Part shown: piece after piece, positions 18,049-26,474 of the stretch
Layout: the number at the start of each line of letters is the position of its first letter
How positions within the stretch are numbered: position 1 is the first letter of the stretch
Assembly: GCA_034436015.1 (NCBI GenBank)
Contig: DAOTWG010000028.1
Coordinates: 1 to 55,556 of the forward strand
Reading direction: 5' to 3'
Length of the DNA: 55,556 nt
DNA from: DAOTVX01 sp034436015
Lineage (GTDB): Bacteria > Chloroflexota > Anaerolineae > Anaerolineales > Villigracilaceae
Translations under genes and position numbers: made by a program
Notes under the pieces: generated by a model
Databases searched by the model: none
Seen by the model: the letters and a program-made list of their open reading frames with translations, nothing else
What the model was told of the DNA's origin: nothing

Positions 18049-18525
18049 TTATTCCGTTTGTGGACGTTGTCCGAAGATTTGCAACCACTCTTCCACTTCT
18101 TGCCGGGAGAGTTGCCCGTCGGTTTTAGGCGAGGAGGAAGGTTTTGGTTGGTTGGGCAGGGTCATCAAACGGGCAAATTCCTCGGAAGTCAGCGTGGCCG
18201 CATGCGCCGCGCGTGCAGCTTGACGGACCCGTCGATCGGAGCTCACAACGGCCCATGTCCGGGCCTGGGCGCCCAGTTGAAGTAGACGTCCTTCGATAGC
18301 CGCGTCGGCGCTGAGTCCCTGTCGGATGAAGTGGGCAGTAACCAATCCCATAGGACGCGTTCCTGCCTGGTCGGGCGGAGCGCCATCGAAGTACACTTCG
18401 GCGCGCGCACGTCGTAGACGGCAGAATACCTGCAAACGGGCGATCAACTCCATCTCATCATCGGGCGCGTCGAGGCGCAAACCCATGATGGGAATTAAGT
18501 TATGACCGTCAATTAAGTACCGCAC
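18049..18525 (-). CDS. NYN-domain (YacP-like) putative RNA-binding nuclease
   Basis: 158 residues. The fold of the YacP/Rae1 class of NYN (PIN-like) ribonucleases is visible: RYLIDGHNLIPIMGLRL with the first acidic residue, then EVYFDGAPP, AADAAIEGRLLQLG-like acidic helix, and AVVSSDRRVRQAARAAHA. Bacillus Rae1 cleaves mRNA at the ribosome; function here is inferred from the family only. Start is GTG at 18525, 7 nt after a perfect -10 box and with no ribosome site, so it appears leaderless. The C-terminal tail is Ser/Pro-rich, then helical. Confidence 0.8.
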   Translation of the reverse strand: MRYLIDGHNLIPIMGLRLDAPDDEMELIARLQVFCRLRRARAEVYFDGAPPDQAGTRPMGLVTAHFIRQGLSADAAIEGRLLQLGAQARTWAVVSSDRRVRQAARAAHAATLTSEEFARLMTLPNQPKPSSSPKTDGQLSRQEVEEWLQIFGQRPQTE

Positions 18526-18532
18526 AGAGACA

Positions 18533-18538
18533 ATTATA
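18533..18538 (-). promoter_or_regulatory. -10 box of the NYN-domain gene
   Basis: Perfect TATAAT on the minus strand. Transcription would start at or one base before the GTG start codon. No -35 match is clear. Confidence 0.55.
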
Positions 18539-18581
18539 CTCAGGCATACGGGCTTCGATATCGGGGTCTATGCAGTTGGAA

Positions 18582-18601
18582 CACAACTCCTACGAGTTGT
18601 G
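18582..18601. other. Perfect 8-bp hairpin in the intergenic region
   Basis: CACAACTC and GAGTTGTG (18582-18589 with 18594-18601) with a CTAC loop. It lies between the divergent NYN gene and the unknown operon, upstream of the latter's promoter. There is no T run on either side, so a terminator is unlikely. It could be an operator dyad. Confidence 0.35.
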
Positions 18602-18749
18602 CACAGGCCATATTGCTGCGAACTCTTGAGGGCGCACTCATCCACAGCCCTTATCGAGCCACACGGCAATCGTTGCCGTCGTGATGGATTGTGGCGGCTG
18701 ATGTGCTACAGGTGGCTTGGTCAACCCTGGTAGCAGGGTAAAATTTTGT

Positions 18750-18779
18750 TTGCATAGAGCAGAGGGCTTGTGCTATACT
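18750..18779 (+). promoter_or_regulatory. Promoter of the unknown eight-gene operon
   Basis: TTGCAT (18750-18755), 18-nt spacer, TATACT (18774-18779). The first gene's ATG at 18790 is 10 nt after the -10 box, so its mRNA would be leaderless or nearly so. Confidence 0.55.
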
Positions 18780-18789
18780 GTAACTGACT

Positions 18790-19056
18790 ATGAAGGCGGC
18801 AACAACGCGACGTGTTTTCTGGTCTAGTTGGGCGACTTTTCTTCGGCGCATGGGCTTGGCGGAGTTCGCGAGCTGGGCGCTGGAGGCGAGCGGCCCATGG
18901 ACATTGCTTGGGGCGCAGGTTTTGTATTTTGGTAGCGTGTTTCTGCGTCCCTGGCTTTCGCCCCAAGCACTGGAAGCGTTCACATCATTGTTGGAAGACG
19001 AGACGGAAAGTCGCGCCTTCGCTGCGTACTTGCGCGGCGAGGAGGTGAATGCGTGA
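18790..19056 (+). CDS. Small unknown protein, first gene of the operon
   Basis: 88 residues, not assigned to a family. It is Trp- and Arg-rich at the N terminus (TRRVFWSSWATFLRRMG), has one moderately hydrophobic stretch about 38-58 (TLLGAQVLYFGSVFLRPWL) and an acidic helical C terminus ending AYLRGEEVNA. The ATG lies 10 nt after a -10 box. Its stop overlaps the next start in GTGA (19053-19056), so translation of the two is coupled. It probably works with the DUF6754-like protein next to it. Confidence 0.65.
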   Translation: MKAATTRRVFWSSWATFLRRMGLAEFASWALEASGPWTLLGAQVLYFGSVFLRPWLSPQALEAFTSLLEDETESRAFAAYLRGEEVNA

Positions 19057-19796
19057 ACTGGTTCGCCATTGTTGGTCTGGCGCTGATTTTGCTTACCGCC
19101 GGGCTGATGCTGGCTTTCGCCGCGCAACGTAGCAGGAAGAGTCGAGCATTCCGTGAGATTCGCGCTTTTTCTCGTTTACGGGAGGCGATTGGCCGTGTGG
19201 TGGAAGATGGCACTCGACTGCACATGTCCACTGGCCATGGAGGCGTGATTACTCCCCAGTCTGCATCTACCCTGGCTGCGCTGGTTTTATTGCGGCGCGC
19301 TGCTGATCTGACCTCGGCCAGCGACAGGCCGCCTGTGGCCACCTCCGGCGAGAGCCTCACTGCCTTGCTTTCCGATGACCTTTTGCAAGCGGCTTATCGA
19401 GCAGCCACCGGCCTGCGATCGCCATTCATCGGTGGGCGGCTAAGCGGCCTGACGGCGTTTTCCTATGCGGCGGGGACGTTGCCTGTGATGTATGATGAAT
19501 TTGCCTCCGCGAACATCCTACTTGGTCATTTCGGACTAGAGGCGGCTTTGTTGACAGATGCGGCGGAACGTCAGCGCGCGTTCACAATCGCCGGCAGCGA
19601 TTCTCTATCCGCTCAATCGGTGTTCTATGTCACGGCGGAGGAGCCCTTGTTGGGGGAAGATCTCTATGCCGCCTCCGCTTACTTGCAACCTGCCCCCATG
19701 CATTTGGCTAGCTTGCGTGCGCAGGACGTACTGCGTTGGCTGATTATCTTGATCGCCTTGTTGGGTGCGTTGTTGAAGGCGGGAGGCCTCCTGTGA
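19053..19796 (+). CDS. DUF6754-like protein with membrane helices at both ends
   Basis: 247 residues, GTG start within a 4-nt GTGA overlap. A membrane helix at about 4-23 and another at the C terminus (about 226-247, LRWLIILIALLGALLKAGG) flank a soluble domain. In that domain I see RLHMSTGHGGVITPQSASTL, PPVATSGESLTALLSDDLLQ and a segment ending LLGHFGLEAALLTDAAER. This resembles DUF6754, a domain I know mainly from Chloroflexota and with no known function; assignment is from memory of the pattern. The next gene overlaps by 4 nt. Confidence 0.65.
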   Translation: MNWFAIVGLALILLTAGLMLAFAAQRSRKSRAFREIRAFSRLREAIGRVVEDGTRLHMSTGHGGVITPQSASTLAALVLLRRAADLTSASDRPPVATSGESLTALLSDDLLQAAYRAATGLRSPFIGGRLSGLTAFSYAAGTLPVMYDEFASANILLGHFGLEAALLTDAAERQRAFTIAGSDSLSAQSVFYVTAEEPLLGEDLYAASAYLQPAPMHLASLRAQDVLRWLIILIALLGALLKAGGLL

Positions 19797-20413
19797 AAGT
19801 GCGTGGCATTCTCTCCACTGCTTTTGCTATGTCTTTTGGGTTTATTGTTCTGGTGGGGTATTTCTTCGATCTCGGCGCGTTGCGGGAGGTGTTGCTCAAT
19901 TGGGCTGTGACGCTGGCAGGTGTGGCTGTTTTCTTGGGGATTGTCAATCTGTTCGCCGTACATGCTGAAAAGGTGCGTGGTCGTGAGAAAAACTGGCCTT
20001 ATAGTTTGCTGTTGATTGGGACGATGTTGATGACGTTGCTGGTTGGCCTGGTGTTCGGCCCTCAACATCCTATTGTTGTCTCGCTCTTCAAGGCAGTGCA
20101 ATTGCCGGTGGAGGCCAGCCTCCTGGCAATTTTGACAGTTACGTTTGTCTATGCCTCGATTCGTTTGTTGCGTCGCGGTATCAAGCTGTTCCCTGTGGTT
20201 TTCCTGACGACGGCGGTCTTGACGTTGATGGGTATGGCTGCTCTACCGCTGGTAGGGTATATTCCTTACCTAGGCGAGTATCTTCGCCCCATCATTGCTC
20301 AGGTGCTCGCGGCTGGCGGCGCGCGTGGTCTGTTGATTGGTGTGGCGCTTGGCGCGCTGACCACCGGCCTCCGTGTGCTGTTCGGCGTAGACCGTCCTTA
20401 CGAGGGAAGATAA
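19793..20413 (+). CDS. Unknown membrane protein, about six helices
   Basis: 206 residues from the GTG at 19793, which overlaps the preceding stop (GTGA). About six hydrophobic helices alternate with short basic loops (EKVRGREKNWP, RLLRRGIKLFP). The last helix region is LLIGVALGALTTGLRVLFG. I see no catalytic motif. The C-terminal end RVLFGVDRPYEGR is typical of a conserved terminal tail. An in-frame upstream ATG at 19736 was rejected because it lies inside the previous gene and gives a non-hydrophobic leader. Its TAA overlaps the next ATG by one base. Confidence 0.65.
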   Translation: MKVRGILSTAFAMSFGFIVLVGYFFDLGALREVLLNWAVTLAGVAVFLGIVNLFAVHAEKVRGREKNWPYSLLLIGTMLMTLLVGLVFGPQHPIVVSLFKAVQLPVEASLLAILTVTFVYASIRLLRRGIKLFPVVFLTTAVLTLMGMAALPLVGYIPYLGEYLRPIIAQVLAAGGARGLLIGVALGALTTGLRVLFGVDRPYEGR

Positions 20414-22959
20414 TGGCCGAGATTCGTTGTCCGCTTTGCGATCGCGCCAATTCTATCGAGAGCGAGTTCTGTCAGTTCTGTGGGGCGCGTTTGCGTGCGC
20501 CTTCGCCCCTCGAAGAGAAGGATACCATTATCCGTCCTGGCGAGGAGCCGGTGCGAAAGCCCACCTCGGAGTTCGAGCGGGTTTCTCCCTCCTTGAGAGC
20601 CTCGCGTCCCTTGCAGCCCGGCGAGGAGCCTACCAAGAGAGATACCGCAGAGCTTGAACAGGTTCTCCCTGCCTGGTTGCGCGCGGCGCGGAAGGTAGGG
20701 GAAGAACCTTCGGAAACCAAAACACCCGAATCGTCTTCCTCCTTTGCTGCGGAGAAGACGCCAGGGGAAGGATTGCCTCCGTGGTTAGCCGATTTGGAGA
20801 GGGAACAATCATCGGAAGAACCGGAGGTTCCGGACTGGCTGGCCGGTCTGGCGGTACAGCAAGAGCAGGAAGAGGAGGTCCCAGATTGGTTAGCCTCTTT
20901 GCGGGGAGCAGGCATGGGGGGAGAACCCCTGGACCGCGAGGAACTTCCTCCCAAGAGTGCAGAGATAACTCTTTCCTTCGAGGAAGCAATTCCCTCGGAT
21001 CAGGCCGGTAGGGAAGCCGTTTTTCCTCCCTCTGAAGAGGAAGGCAGGGAGGAGACTCCGGCGGTGTTCGCCGGTGAAGAGATACCTGCGGCGGCCGGGG
21101 AGATTCCAGACTGGTTAGCCTCGTTGCAGGGGGCAGGCGAGGCGGATGCGCCGGCGGCGTTTGTTGGAGAGGAGATGCCCGTGACGTCGGTAGAGGCTGG
21201 CGAAACTCCCGATTGGCTATCTTCGTTACAGGAGGGAGGCGCAGGAGAGACGCCAGTGATGGTTACGGGCGAAGGTATGCCGGTTTCGGCTGAGGAAACT
21301 CCGGAGTGGTTGGCTTTTGTGCAAGAAGAGGGCGATGCCGAGTCGAAGACGGCGTTCGTAGGAGAAGAGATACCTGCGACCGCGGAGGAGGCCGGAGAGA
21401 TTCCTGACTGGCTGACCTCGTTGCAGGGCGAGGGGGAGCTTCCGGCTGTATTTGCGGCGGAGGAGGCCGCCGCGCCGGGCGAGATGCCATCTTGGCTCGG
21501 CGCGGCGTTCGGAGAGGGCGAAGGGGCTACTCCTCCCTTCGTTGAGGAAGAAGAGAGCGCGCTGCCGGAGGTGCCTGCATGGTTAAAGACTCCTGGCAGT
21601 GAAACGGCGGAAATCCCTGCCGAGCCTTCCATGCCAGAACCCACGCCGTCTTGGTTGATAGGTGTGGAGAGCGAGGAAAAGGAAAAGACTCCTCCCGGCG
21701 TGCCGCCATTGATTGCGGAGGAGGGGGAAATCGAATCGCCTGCGGGATTTTCGATAGAAGCGCCGGACTGGTTGTCAGCACTGAAACCTGAGGGAGCCGC
21801 GTTAGAGAGTGGAGAAGCGCTTGCAGAAGAAATTGCTCCGGCAGAGTTGCCGGATTGGGTGCAAGCCATGCGACCACTGGAAGCGGCGGTGGCAGAGGCG
21901 GCATCGGCTGTTTTGGAAGAGACGCCGCTGGAGACAACAGGACTGCTGGCAGGTCTGCGCGGCGTGTTGCCGCCCGTAGGTGGCCTCACGCCTACTCGCA
22001 AACCTATGGCTCCTCCGGTTAAATTACAGGTGACGGAGCACTATCAGGCGCTCGCAACCCAGTTGGAGGAGATGGTCGCGGCGGAAGAGTCTCCGCGCGC
22101 GGTGGCGGGCGAGAAATTGATCTCCTTGCCGTCTTTCTGGCGTTGGTTGCTTGCGGCGATTCTTCTGATGGTAACCTTCCTGCCCATTGTGATTGGCTTG
22201 CCCGCCTCTCAGGCGTTGACCCCTGCTTCTCAATATGTCTTGATGCAACTAGTGGATCAGATTCCGGCGAACAGCCCGGTGGTGGTTGTGTTCGATTATG
22301 AGCCGGCGCTTTCTGGCGAGTTGGAATCGGCCGCAGCGCCTTTGCTCGATCATCTGATTCTGGTCAGCGCGGCTCGTCTGACATTCGTCTCCACATCGCC
22401 AACCGGGCCAATTCTCGCGGAACGGTTTATGCAATCTGTGGAGGCGCATCATCGCTATCAGAACGGACAACACTATGTCAACCTGGGCTATTTGCCCGGC
22501 GGCGCAAGCGGCGTGCTGGCGTTTGCGTCAAATCCACGTTCGGCAGGCGCCGCGACGCTCTGGCAATCGCCGCTGCTGGCGGACGTGCGGAGTCTGCAAG
22601 ATTACGCCGCCTTGATTGTCCTGACTGATAGCGCCGACGTCGGACGGATATGGATTGAACAGAGCCGGCCCTATCTCGGCGACAGACCGCTGATTCTCGT
22701 CATCAGCGCGCAGGCGGAACCTTTGATTCAGCCGTACTACGATGCCGGACAAATTCAAGGTTTGGTGATAGGTCTGGCCGGAGGAAAGGCGTATGCACAG
22801 GCTCTTCCGGCCCCTGGCGTAACGTTAGGGGAGAACTACTGGAGCAGTTTTGGCGTTGGCTTGTTCACCGCAGCCGTACTGATCGCTGTGGGCGGGGCCT
22901 GGAGCGCTTTTTCTGCCTGGAGCGAACGGCCGCGCACCCCGCGCAAGGGAGGCGGTTAG
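20413..22959 (+). CDS. Zinc-ribbon protein with an array of P-x-W-L motifs and a membrane-anchored C-terminal domain
   Basis: 848 residues. Order: a zinc ribbon at residues 6-23 (CPLC...CQFC); a long acidic low-complexity region to about 510 that holds some 13 copies of a short motif, such as LPAWLRA, LPPWLAD, VPDWLAS, IPDWLAS, TPDWLSS, TPSWLIG, APDWLSA, LPDWVQA; a membrane helix about 576-596 (WLLAAILLMVTFLPIVIGL); a folded domain of about 210 residues on the far side; and a last helix about 812-832. The motif spacing is roughly 20-45 residues. I recognise no catalytic site. A multivalent cytoplasmic scaffold tethered to the membrane is my inference. Its stop is 1 nt before the next ATG. Confidence 0.7.
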   Translation: MAEIRCPLCDRANSIESEFCQFCGARLRAPSPLEEKDTIIRPGEEPVRKPTSEFERVSPSLRASRPLQPGEEPTKRDTAELEQVLPAWLRAARKVGEEPSETKTPESSSSFAAEKTPGEGLPPWLADLEREQSSEEPEVPDWLAGLAVQQEQEEEVPDWLASLRGAGMGGEPLDREELPPKSAEITLSFEEAIPSDQAGREAVFPPSEEEGREETPAVFAGEEIPAAAGEIPDWLASLQGAGEADAPAAFVGEEMPVTSVEAGETPDWLSSLQEGGAGETPVMVTGEGMPVSAEETPEWLAFVQEEGDAESKTAFVGEEIPATAEEAGEIPDWLTSLQGEGELPAVFAAEEAAAPGEMPSWLGAAFGEGEGATPPFVEEEESALPEVPAWLKTPGSETAEIPAEPSMPEPTPSWLIGVESEEKEKTPPGVPPLIAEEGEIESPAGFSIEAPDWLSALKPEGAALESGEALAEEIAPAELPDWVQAMRPLEAAVAEAASAVLEETPLETTGLLAGLRGVLPPVGGLTPTRKPMAPPVKLQVTEHYQALATQLEEMVAAEESPRAVAGEKLISLPSFWRWLLAAILLMVTFLPIVIGLPASQALTPASQYVLMQLVDQIPANSPVVVVFDYEPALSGELESAAAPLLDHLILVSAARLTFVSTSPTGPILAERFMQSVEAHHRYQNGQHYVNLGYLPGGASGVLAFASNPRSAGAATLWQSPLLADVRSLQDYAALIVLTDSADVGRIWIEQSRPYLGDRPLILVISAQAEPLIQPYYDAGQIQGLVIGLAGGKAYAQALPAPGVTLGENYWSSFGVGLFTAAVLIAVGGAWSAFSAWSERPRTPRKGGG

Positions 22960-22960
22960 T

Positions 22961-23620
22961 ATGTTGAGTCCCGATTCGTTCACCGGCGTTGTTGCTTTCG
23001 TGCTTACGCTACTGGTGTTCAGTTATCTCGTTGGCGACAACCCTCTTTTCCGTCTGACGATCACGCTCTTTATTGGCGTCGCGGCTGGCTATGCAGCGGC
23101 GGTGGTCTGGCATCAGGTATTGTGGCCGCGCTTGTTCCAGCCTTTGCTCGTTGGTCAAACCTTGGACGAGAGGTTCATGGCCGTTGTGCCGCTGGCTTTA
23201 GGTTTGTTGTTGTTGGGCCGACTTTCCCCTCGCACCGCGCGTTTGGGGAATCTTCCCTTGGCGTTTCTGGTAGGTATCGGCGCGGCGGTGGCGATAGGAG
23301 GCGCGGTGACCGGTACACTTATCCCCCAAATGCAGGCTTCTGTGAACTTACTGGATTGGAGGCAGGCGGAATATCCCGTGGAACGGCTGGCCGAGGGTGT
23401 TCTTATCTTGATAGGGATGACCACGACGTTGATTTATTTCCATTATGGGGCCAAGCCTACGCCGCTTGGCCCGCGTCGCGCGCGCGTTGTTGAGGCCATG
23501 GCATGGCTTGGCCAGTTCTTTCTGGCAATTTCGCTAGGCGTGCTGTTTGCCGGCGCCATGACCGCTGCGATGACAGCTTTGGTGGAGCGCCTAAACTTCC
23601 TGTGGGCTTTCCTTCAATAG
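22961..23620 (+). CDS. Unknown membrane protein, about six helices
   Basis: 219 residues, almost wholly hydrophobic helices with short loops. One loop is polar with LIPQMQASVNLLDWRQ before the fifth helix. No enzymatic motif is visible. The ATG follows the preceding stop by one base and the next gene starts 12 nt after the stop, so it is firmly inside the operon. It may pair with the other six-helix protein of the cluster (19793-20413) as a membrane core (inference). Confidence 0.65.
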   Translation: MLSPDSFTGVVAFVLTLLVFSYLVGDNPLFRLTITLFIGVAAGYAAAVVWHQVLWPRLFQPLLVGQTLDERFMAVVPLALGLLLLGRLSPRTARLGNLPLAFLVGIGAAVAIGGAVTGTLIPQMQASVNLLDWRQAEYPVERLAEGVLILIGMTTTLIYFHYGAKPTPLGPRRARVVEAMAWLGQFFLAISLGVLFAGAMTAAMTALVERLNFLWAFLQ

Positions 23621-23632
23621 AGTTTCTAACAT

Positions 23633-25378
23633 ATGCCAACATCGTTGATTGACGCGGAATCTGTTCTTGCAGTAGATATTGGCGCTATGCACACGCGTGC
23701 TGTGCTGTTCGATGTTGTGGAGGGGCAGTACCGCTTCGTCGCGGCCGGCAAGGCGATTTCTACGGCGGCCGCGCCGTTGCGGGATGTGAGCGAAGGCGTG
23801 CGCGATGCGATCGGCAATCTGGAGGCGATTACAGGCCGCACGTTGCTCGCTTTGGACCACCGGCTCATTATGCCGGTTCAAGATGGCAGTGGAGTCGGTT
23901 CCTTTGTCGCCACAATATCCGCCGGGCCAATTGTACGGGCGGTGGTTGCCGGCTTGGTGGATGATGTCTCGCTTGCCAGCGCACAACGTCTGGCGCGCAC
24001 CACCTATGCGCGTGTGGTAGAGACACTGCGTTTGAATGACCGTCGCAAGCCGGAGGAGCAGGTGGATAGTCTTCTGCGATTGCAGCCGGATTTGATTCTG
24101 ATTGCCGGTGGCACAGATGGTGGAGCCTCGCGCTCGCTGCAAGCGTTGTTGGAGGTCGTTGGGTTGGCTTGCTATCTCTTACCATCGGAGAGGCGCCCTG
24201 CTGTGCTTTTTGCCGGCAATCGGGAGATGGCCAGGATGGCGGAAAAGTACTTGCAAGAGTTGACTCCTATGATGTATGTCTCCTCGAATCTGCGCCCGAG
24301 GCTGGAGGAAGAAGACATTTTGCCTGCACAGCGCGCTTTGGCCTCGCTCTATGTACGCCTGCGTATGAGTCAGTTGGGCGGCATGGATGAACTGGCATCC
24401 TGGGCCGGCGAGCAACTCCTGCCTACGGCGTATGCGGAAGGGCGCATGATCCGTTTCCTGAGCGAAGGTTATGGCAAGGGAATCTTGAGTGTGGACCTTG
24501 GCGCCTCGGCGGCTGTGTTGGCGGCGGGATTCGGCGGCGACCTCAAATTGGGCGTCTATCCTCAGTTTGGTTTGGGAGAGGGGTTGAGCGGCTTTCTGCG
24601 TTACACCTCACTCGAAGATATTCTGCGCTGGTTGCCGCTGGAGATTGCTCCAGAGGTAGTACAGGATTACCTCTACCATAAGGCTCTTTATCCTGCTACG
24701 ATTCCTGTCGCCGTCGAGGAGCTGGCAATCGAGCAAGCGGTGGCTCGTCAGGCGCTTGTGCTGGCCTTTGCAAATTTGAGCGCAGATTTGCCGCGTAGCG
24801 CGCCGCGTCCGGCGCCAGGCTATCCGCCCTACTTTGAGCCGATTCTGGTTTCGGGCAGTGTATTCAGCGCCGCGCCGACGCTTGGACAAGCGTTGCTGAT
24901 GCTTCTGGATGGTCTGCAGCCTGTGGGGGCAACCACTTTCGTCCTTGATCAGCATCACCTCTTGGCGGCCTTGGGCGCGGTGGCTGGCCGTGTGCCGATT
25001 CTTCCCGTTCAGGTGCTGGATTCGGGCGCGTTTACCGTCTTGGCAACGGTCATCTCTCCGCTGGTTTCAGCCAAGCCGGGCACGCCGATCCTGCGCGCGC
25101 GCCTAACGACCCACAGCGGGCGGGAGATGTCTCTGGAAGTCAAGCAAGGAATGTTCGAGGTGTTGCCCTTACCGCTTGGCGAGACGGGAAGGCTGTATCT
25201 TCAACCGCTGCATCGCGCGGATGTTGGATTCGGACCCGGACGCGGTGGCGATATGCCCGTTAGCGGAACGGTTTTTGGCGTCGTCTTCGATGCTCGCGGA
25301 CGTCCGATTGTTCTGCCAGCAGACGGCGGGCGGCGACGCGAGATGATCAAGAAGTGGTTGCGGACTTTGGGAGGCTGA
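23633..25378 (+). CDS. MutL-like (glutamate mutase L family) actin-fold ATPase
   Basis: 581 residues. The ASKHA/actin fold is readable: phosphate-1 loop VLAVDIGAMHTRAVLFD (about 11-27), phosphate-2 like SVDLGASAAVLAAGF (about 285-300) and an adenosine loop VSGSVFSAAPTLGQALLML (about 404-422). It resembles the MutL protein found beside adenosylcobalamin-dependent glutamate mutase (PF13941), thought to act as a reactivating factor. No mutase gene is near. It sits among membrane proteins, so the ATPase may serve that complex instead. It has no relation to mismatch-repair MutL. Confidence 0.75.
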   Translation: MPTSLIDAESVLAVDIGAMHTRAVLFDVVEGQYRFVAAGKAISTAAAPLRDVSEGVRDAIGNLEAITGRTLLALDHRLIMPVQDGSGVGSFVATISAGPIVRAVVAGLVDDVSLASAQRLARTTYARVVETLRLNDRRKPEEQVDSLLRLQPDLILIAGGTDGGASRSLQALLEVVGLACYLLPSERRPAVLFAGNREMARMAEKYLQELTPMMYVSSNLRPRLEEEDILPAQRALASLYVRLRMSQLGGMDELASWAGEQLLPTAYAEGRMIRFLSEGYGKGILSVDLGASAAVLAAGFGGDLKLGVYPQFGLGEGLSGFLRYTSLEDILRWLPLEIAPEVVQDYLYHKALYPATIPVAVEELAIEQAVARQALVLAFANLSADLPRSAPRPAPGYPPYFEPILVSGSVFSAAPTLGQALLMLLDGLQPVGATTFVLDQHHLLAALGAVAGRVPILPVQVLDSGAFTVLATVISPLVSAKPGTPILRARLTTHSGREMSLEVKQGMFEVLPLPLGETGRLYLQPLHRADVGFGPGRGGDMPVSGTVFGVVFDARGRPIVLPADGGRRREMIKKWLRTLGG

Positions 25379-25385
25379 GGCGGTT

Positions 25386-26441
25386 ATGCTGGCGCCCGTT
25401 GTACATATTCTTCCTCTCATCACTCTGCGCCGTGAGCGCAAGTTGCCGGCACCAGGACGCGTCACCGTGCGCCTGGACCAGAAGGTCAGCGCGACGGACA
25501 TCGTCGGCGAGGTGCATTTCGCGCAGGAACATATCTTGCTCGATGTGGCGCGAGTCTTTGGCGTTTCGGCCGATCTTGCCAAGAAACTGATTCTGGTTAA
25601 AGAAGGGGATGAAGTAACAGAAGGGCAGGTTGTCGCGGAGAAGCCTGGCTTGTTTATGCAGACCATTCAAGCGCCGCGCAATGGGCGCGTCGCCCTGATC
25701 GGTGGCGGGCGCGTTTTGTTGGAGACAGGGAAAAGCGTCTTTGAAGTGCGCGCCGGCGTGCCGGGCGTTATCTCGCGCGTCGAGTCGGAACGCGGCGTAG
25801 AGATTACGTTCCACGGGGCGGTTGTGCAGGGAGTTTGGGGCAATGGCCGCATGGACATGGGCCTTATGCATTCGTTGCTCAAGCATGCCGATGACGTTCT
25901 ATCCCCCGATCAGATTGATGTTAGCCTGCGCGGGTTTATCCTTCTGGGAGGACACGTAGATCATCCATCCGTATTGCAAAATGCGGCTGAAGTACCGTTA
26001 CGCGGCTTGATCCTTGCCAGCATGGCGCCGGCCTTGCTGCCTCTTGCTGCGCAGCTCCCGATTCCCATTTTGTTGACGGACGGTTTTGGCCGCCGCCCGA
26101 TGAACGTTGCCGCGTTCAAACTCTTGACAACGAATGCCAAGCGCGATGTCGCCTTGAACGCGGAAATCTATGACCGATACCGTGGCACTCGCCCGGAAGT
26201 ATTGATTCCTTTGCCGGTTGCGGAAGAACCTCCCTTGGCGCGTGAGGTGGAAGTTTTCGCCCCCGGCTTGCAGGTGCGCGTCTGTCGGTTGCCGCACCTG
26301 GGCGCGCTCGGCACGATTGTCAGGTTGCATTCTGAACCGGCGCATTTCCCCAGCGGGCTACGCGCGCTGGCGGCCGAGATTCGCCTGGAAAGCGGCGAAC
26401 AGGCACTCCTACCGCTTGTTAATCTGGAAGTAGTAGGGTGA
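25386..26441 (+). CDS. Conserved unknown protein with a barrel-sandwich-like segment
   Basis: 351 residues, no membrane helix. About residues 60-110 (LVKEGDEVTEGQVVAEKPG then IQAPRNGRVALIGGGRVLL) look like a lipoyl/RnfC-type barrel-sandwich hybrid, with repeated G-x-V turns. A middle alpha/beta part has FILLGGHVDHPSVLQNA, LRGLILASMAPALLP and IPILLTDGFGR. The C terminus (LPHLGALGTIVRLH) recalls a KOW-like beta barrel. I know no function. It follows the MutL-like ATPase by 7 nt and probably partners it. Confidence 0.65.
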   Translation: MLAPVVHILPLITLRRERKLPAPGRVTVRLDQKVSATDIVGEVHFAQEHILLDVARVFGVSADLAKKLILVKEGDEVTEGQVVAEKPGLFMQTIQAPRNGRVALIGGGRVLLETGKSVFEVRAGVPGVISRVESERGVEITFHGAVVQGVWGNGRMDMGLMHSLLKHADDVLSPDQIDVSLRGFILLGGHVDHPSVLQNAAEVPLRGLILASMAPALLPLAAQLPIPILLTDGFGRRPMNVAAFKLLTTNAKRDVALNAEIYDRYRGTRPEVLIPLPVAEEPPLAREVEVFAPGLQVRVCRLPHLGALGTIVRLHSEPAHFPSGLRALAAEIRLESGEQALLPLVNLEVVG

Positions 26442-26447
26442 TATAAT
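26439..26447 (+). promoter_or_regulatory. Extended -10 promoter before the last gene of the cluster
   Basis: TGATATAAT, with the TG formed by the stop codon of the preceding gene. An AAGGAGG ribosome site follows at 26464-26470. The last gene can thus be expressed separately from the operon. Confidence 0.55.
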
Positions 26448-26474
26448 CACAAAAACGCATTGCAAGGAGGTCCC

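Noticed and set aside
18638..18646. DnaA-box-like TCATCCACA, possible origin
   Set aside because: A single imperfect copy with no others nearby, no AT-rich unwinding region and no dnaA or dnaN gene.
21000..22001. Minus-strand open frame of 333 codons
   Set aside because: It lies entirely opposite the P-x-W-L repeat protein, is Ser/Ala/Pro-rich as expected for a shadow of acidic GC-rich coding, and has no ribosome site.
23633..25378. Mismatch-repair MutL
   Set aside because: No GHKL ATPase motifs; the sequence is of the actin-fold family that only shares the name.
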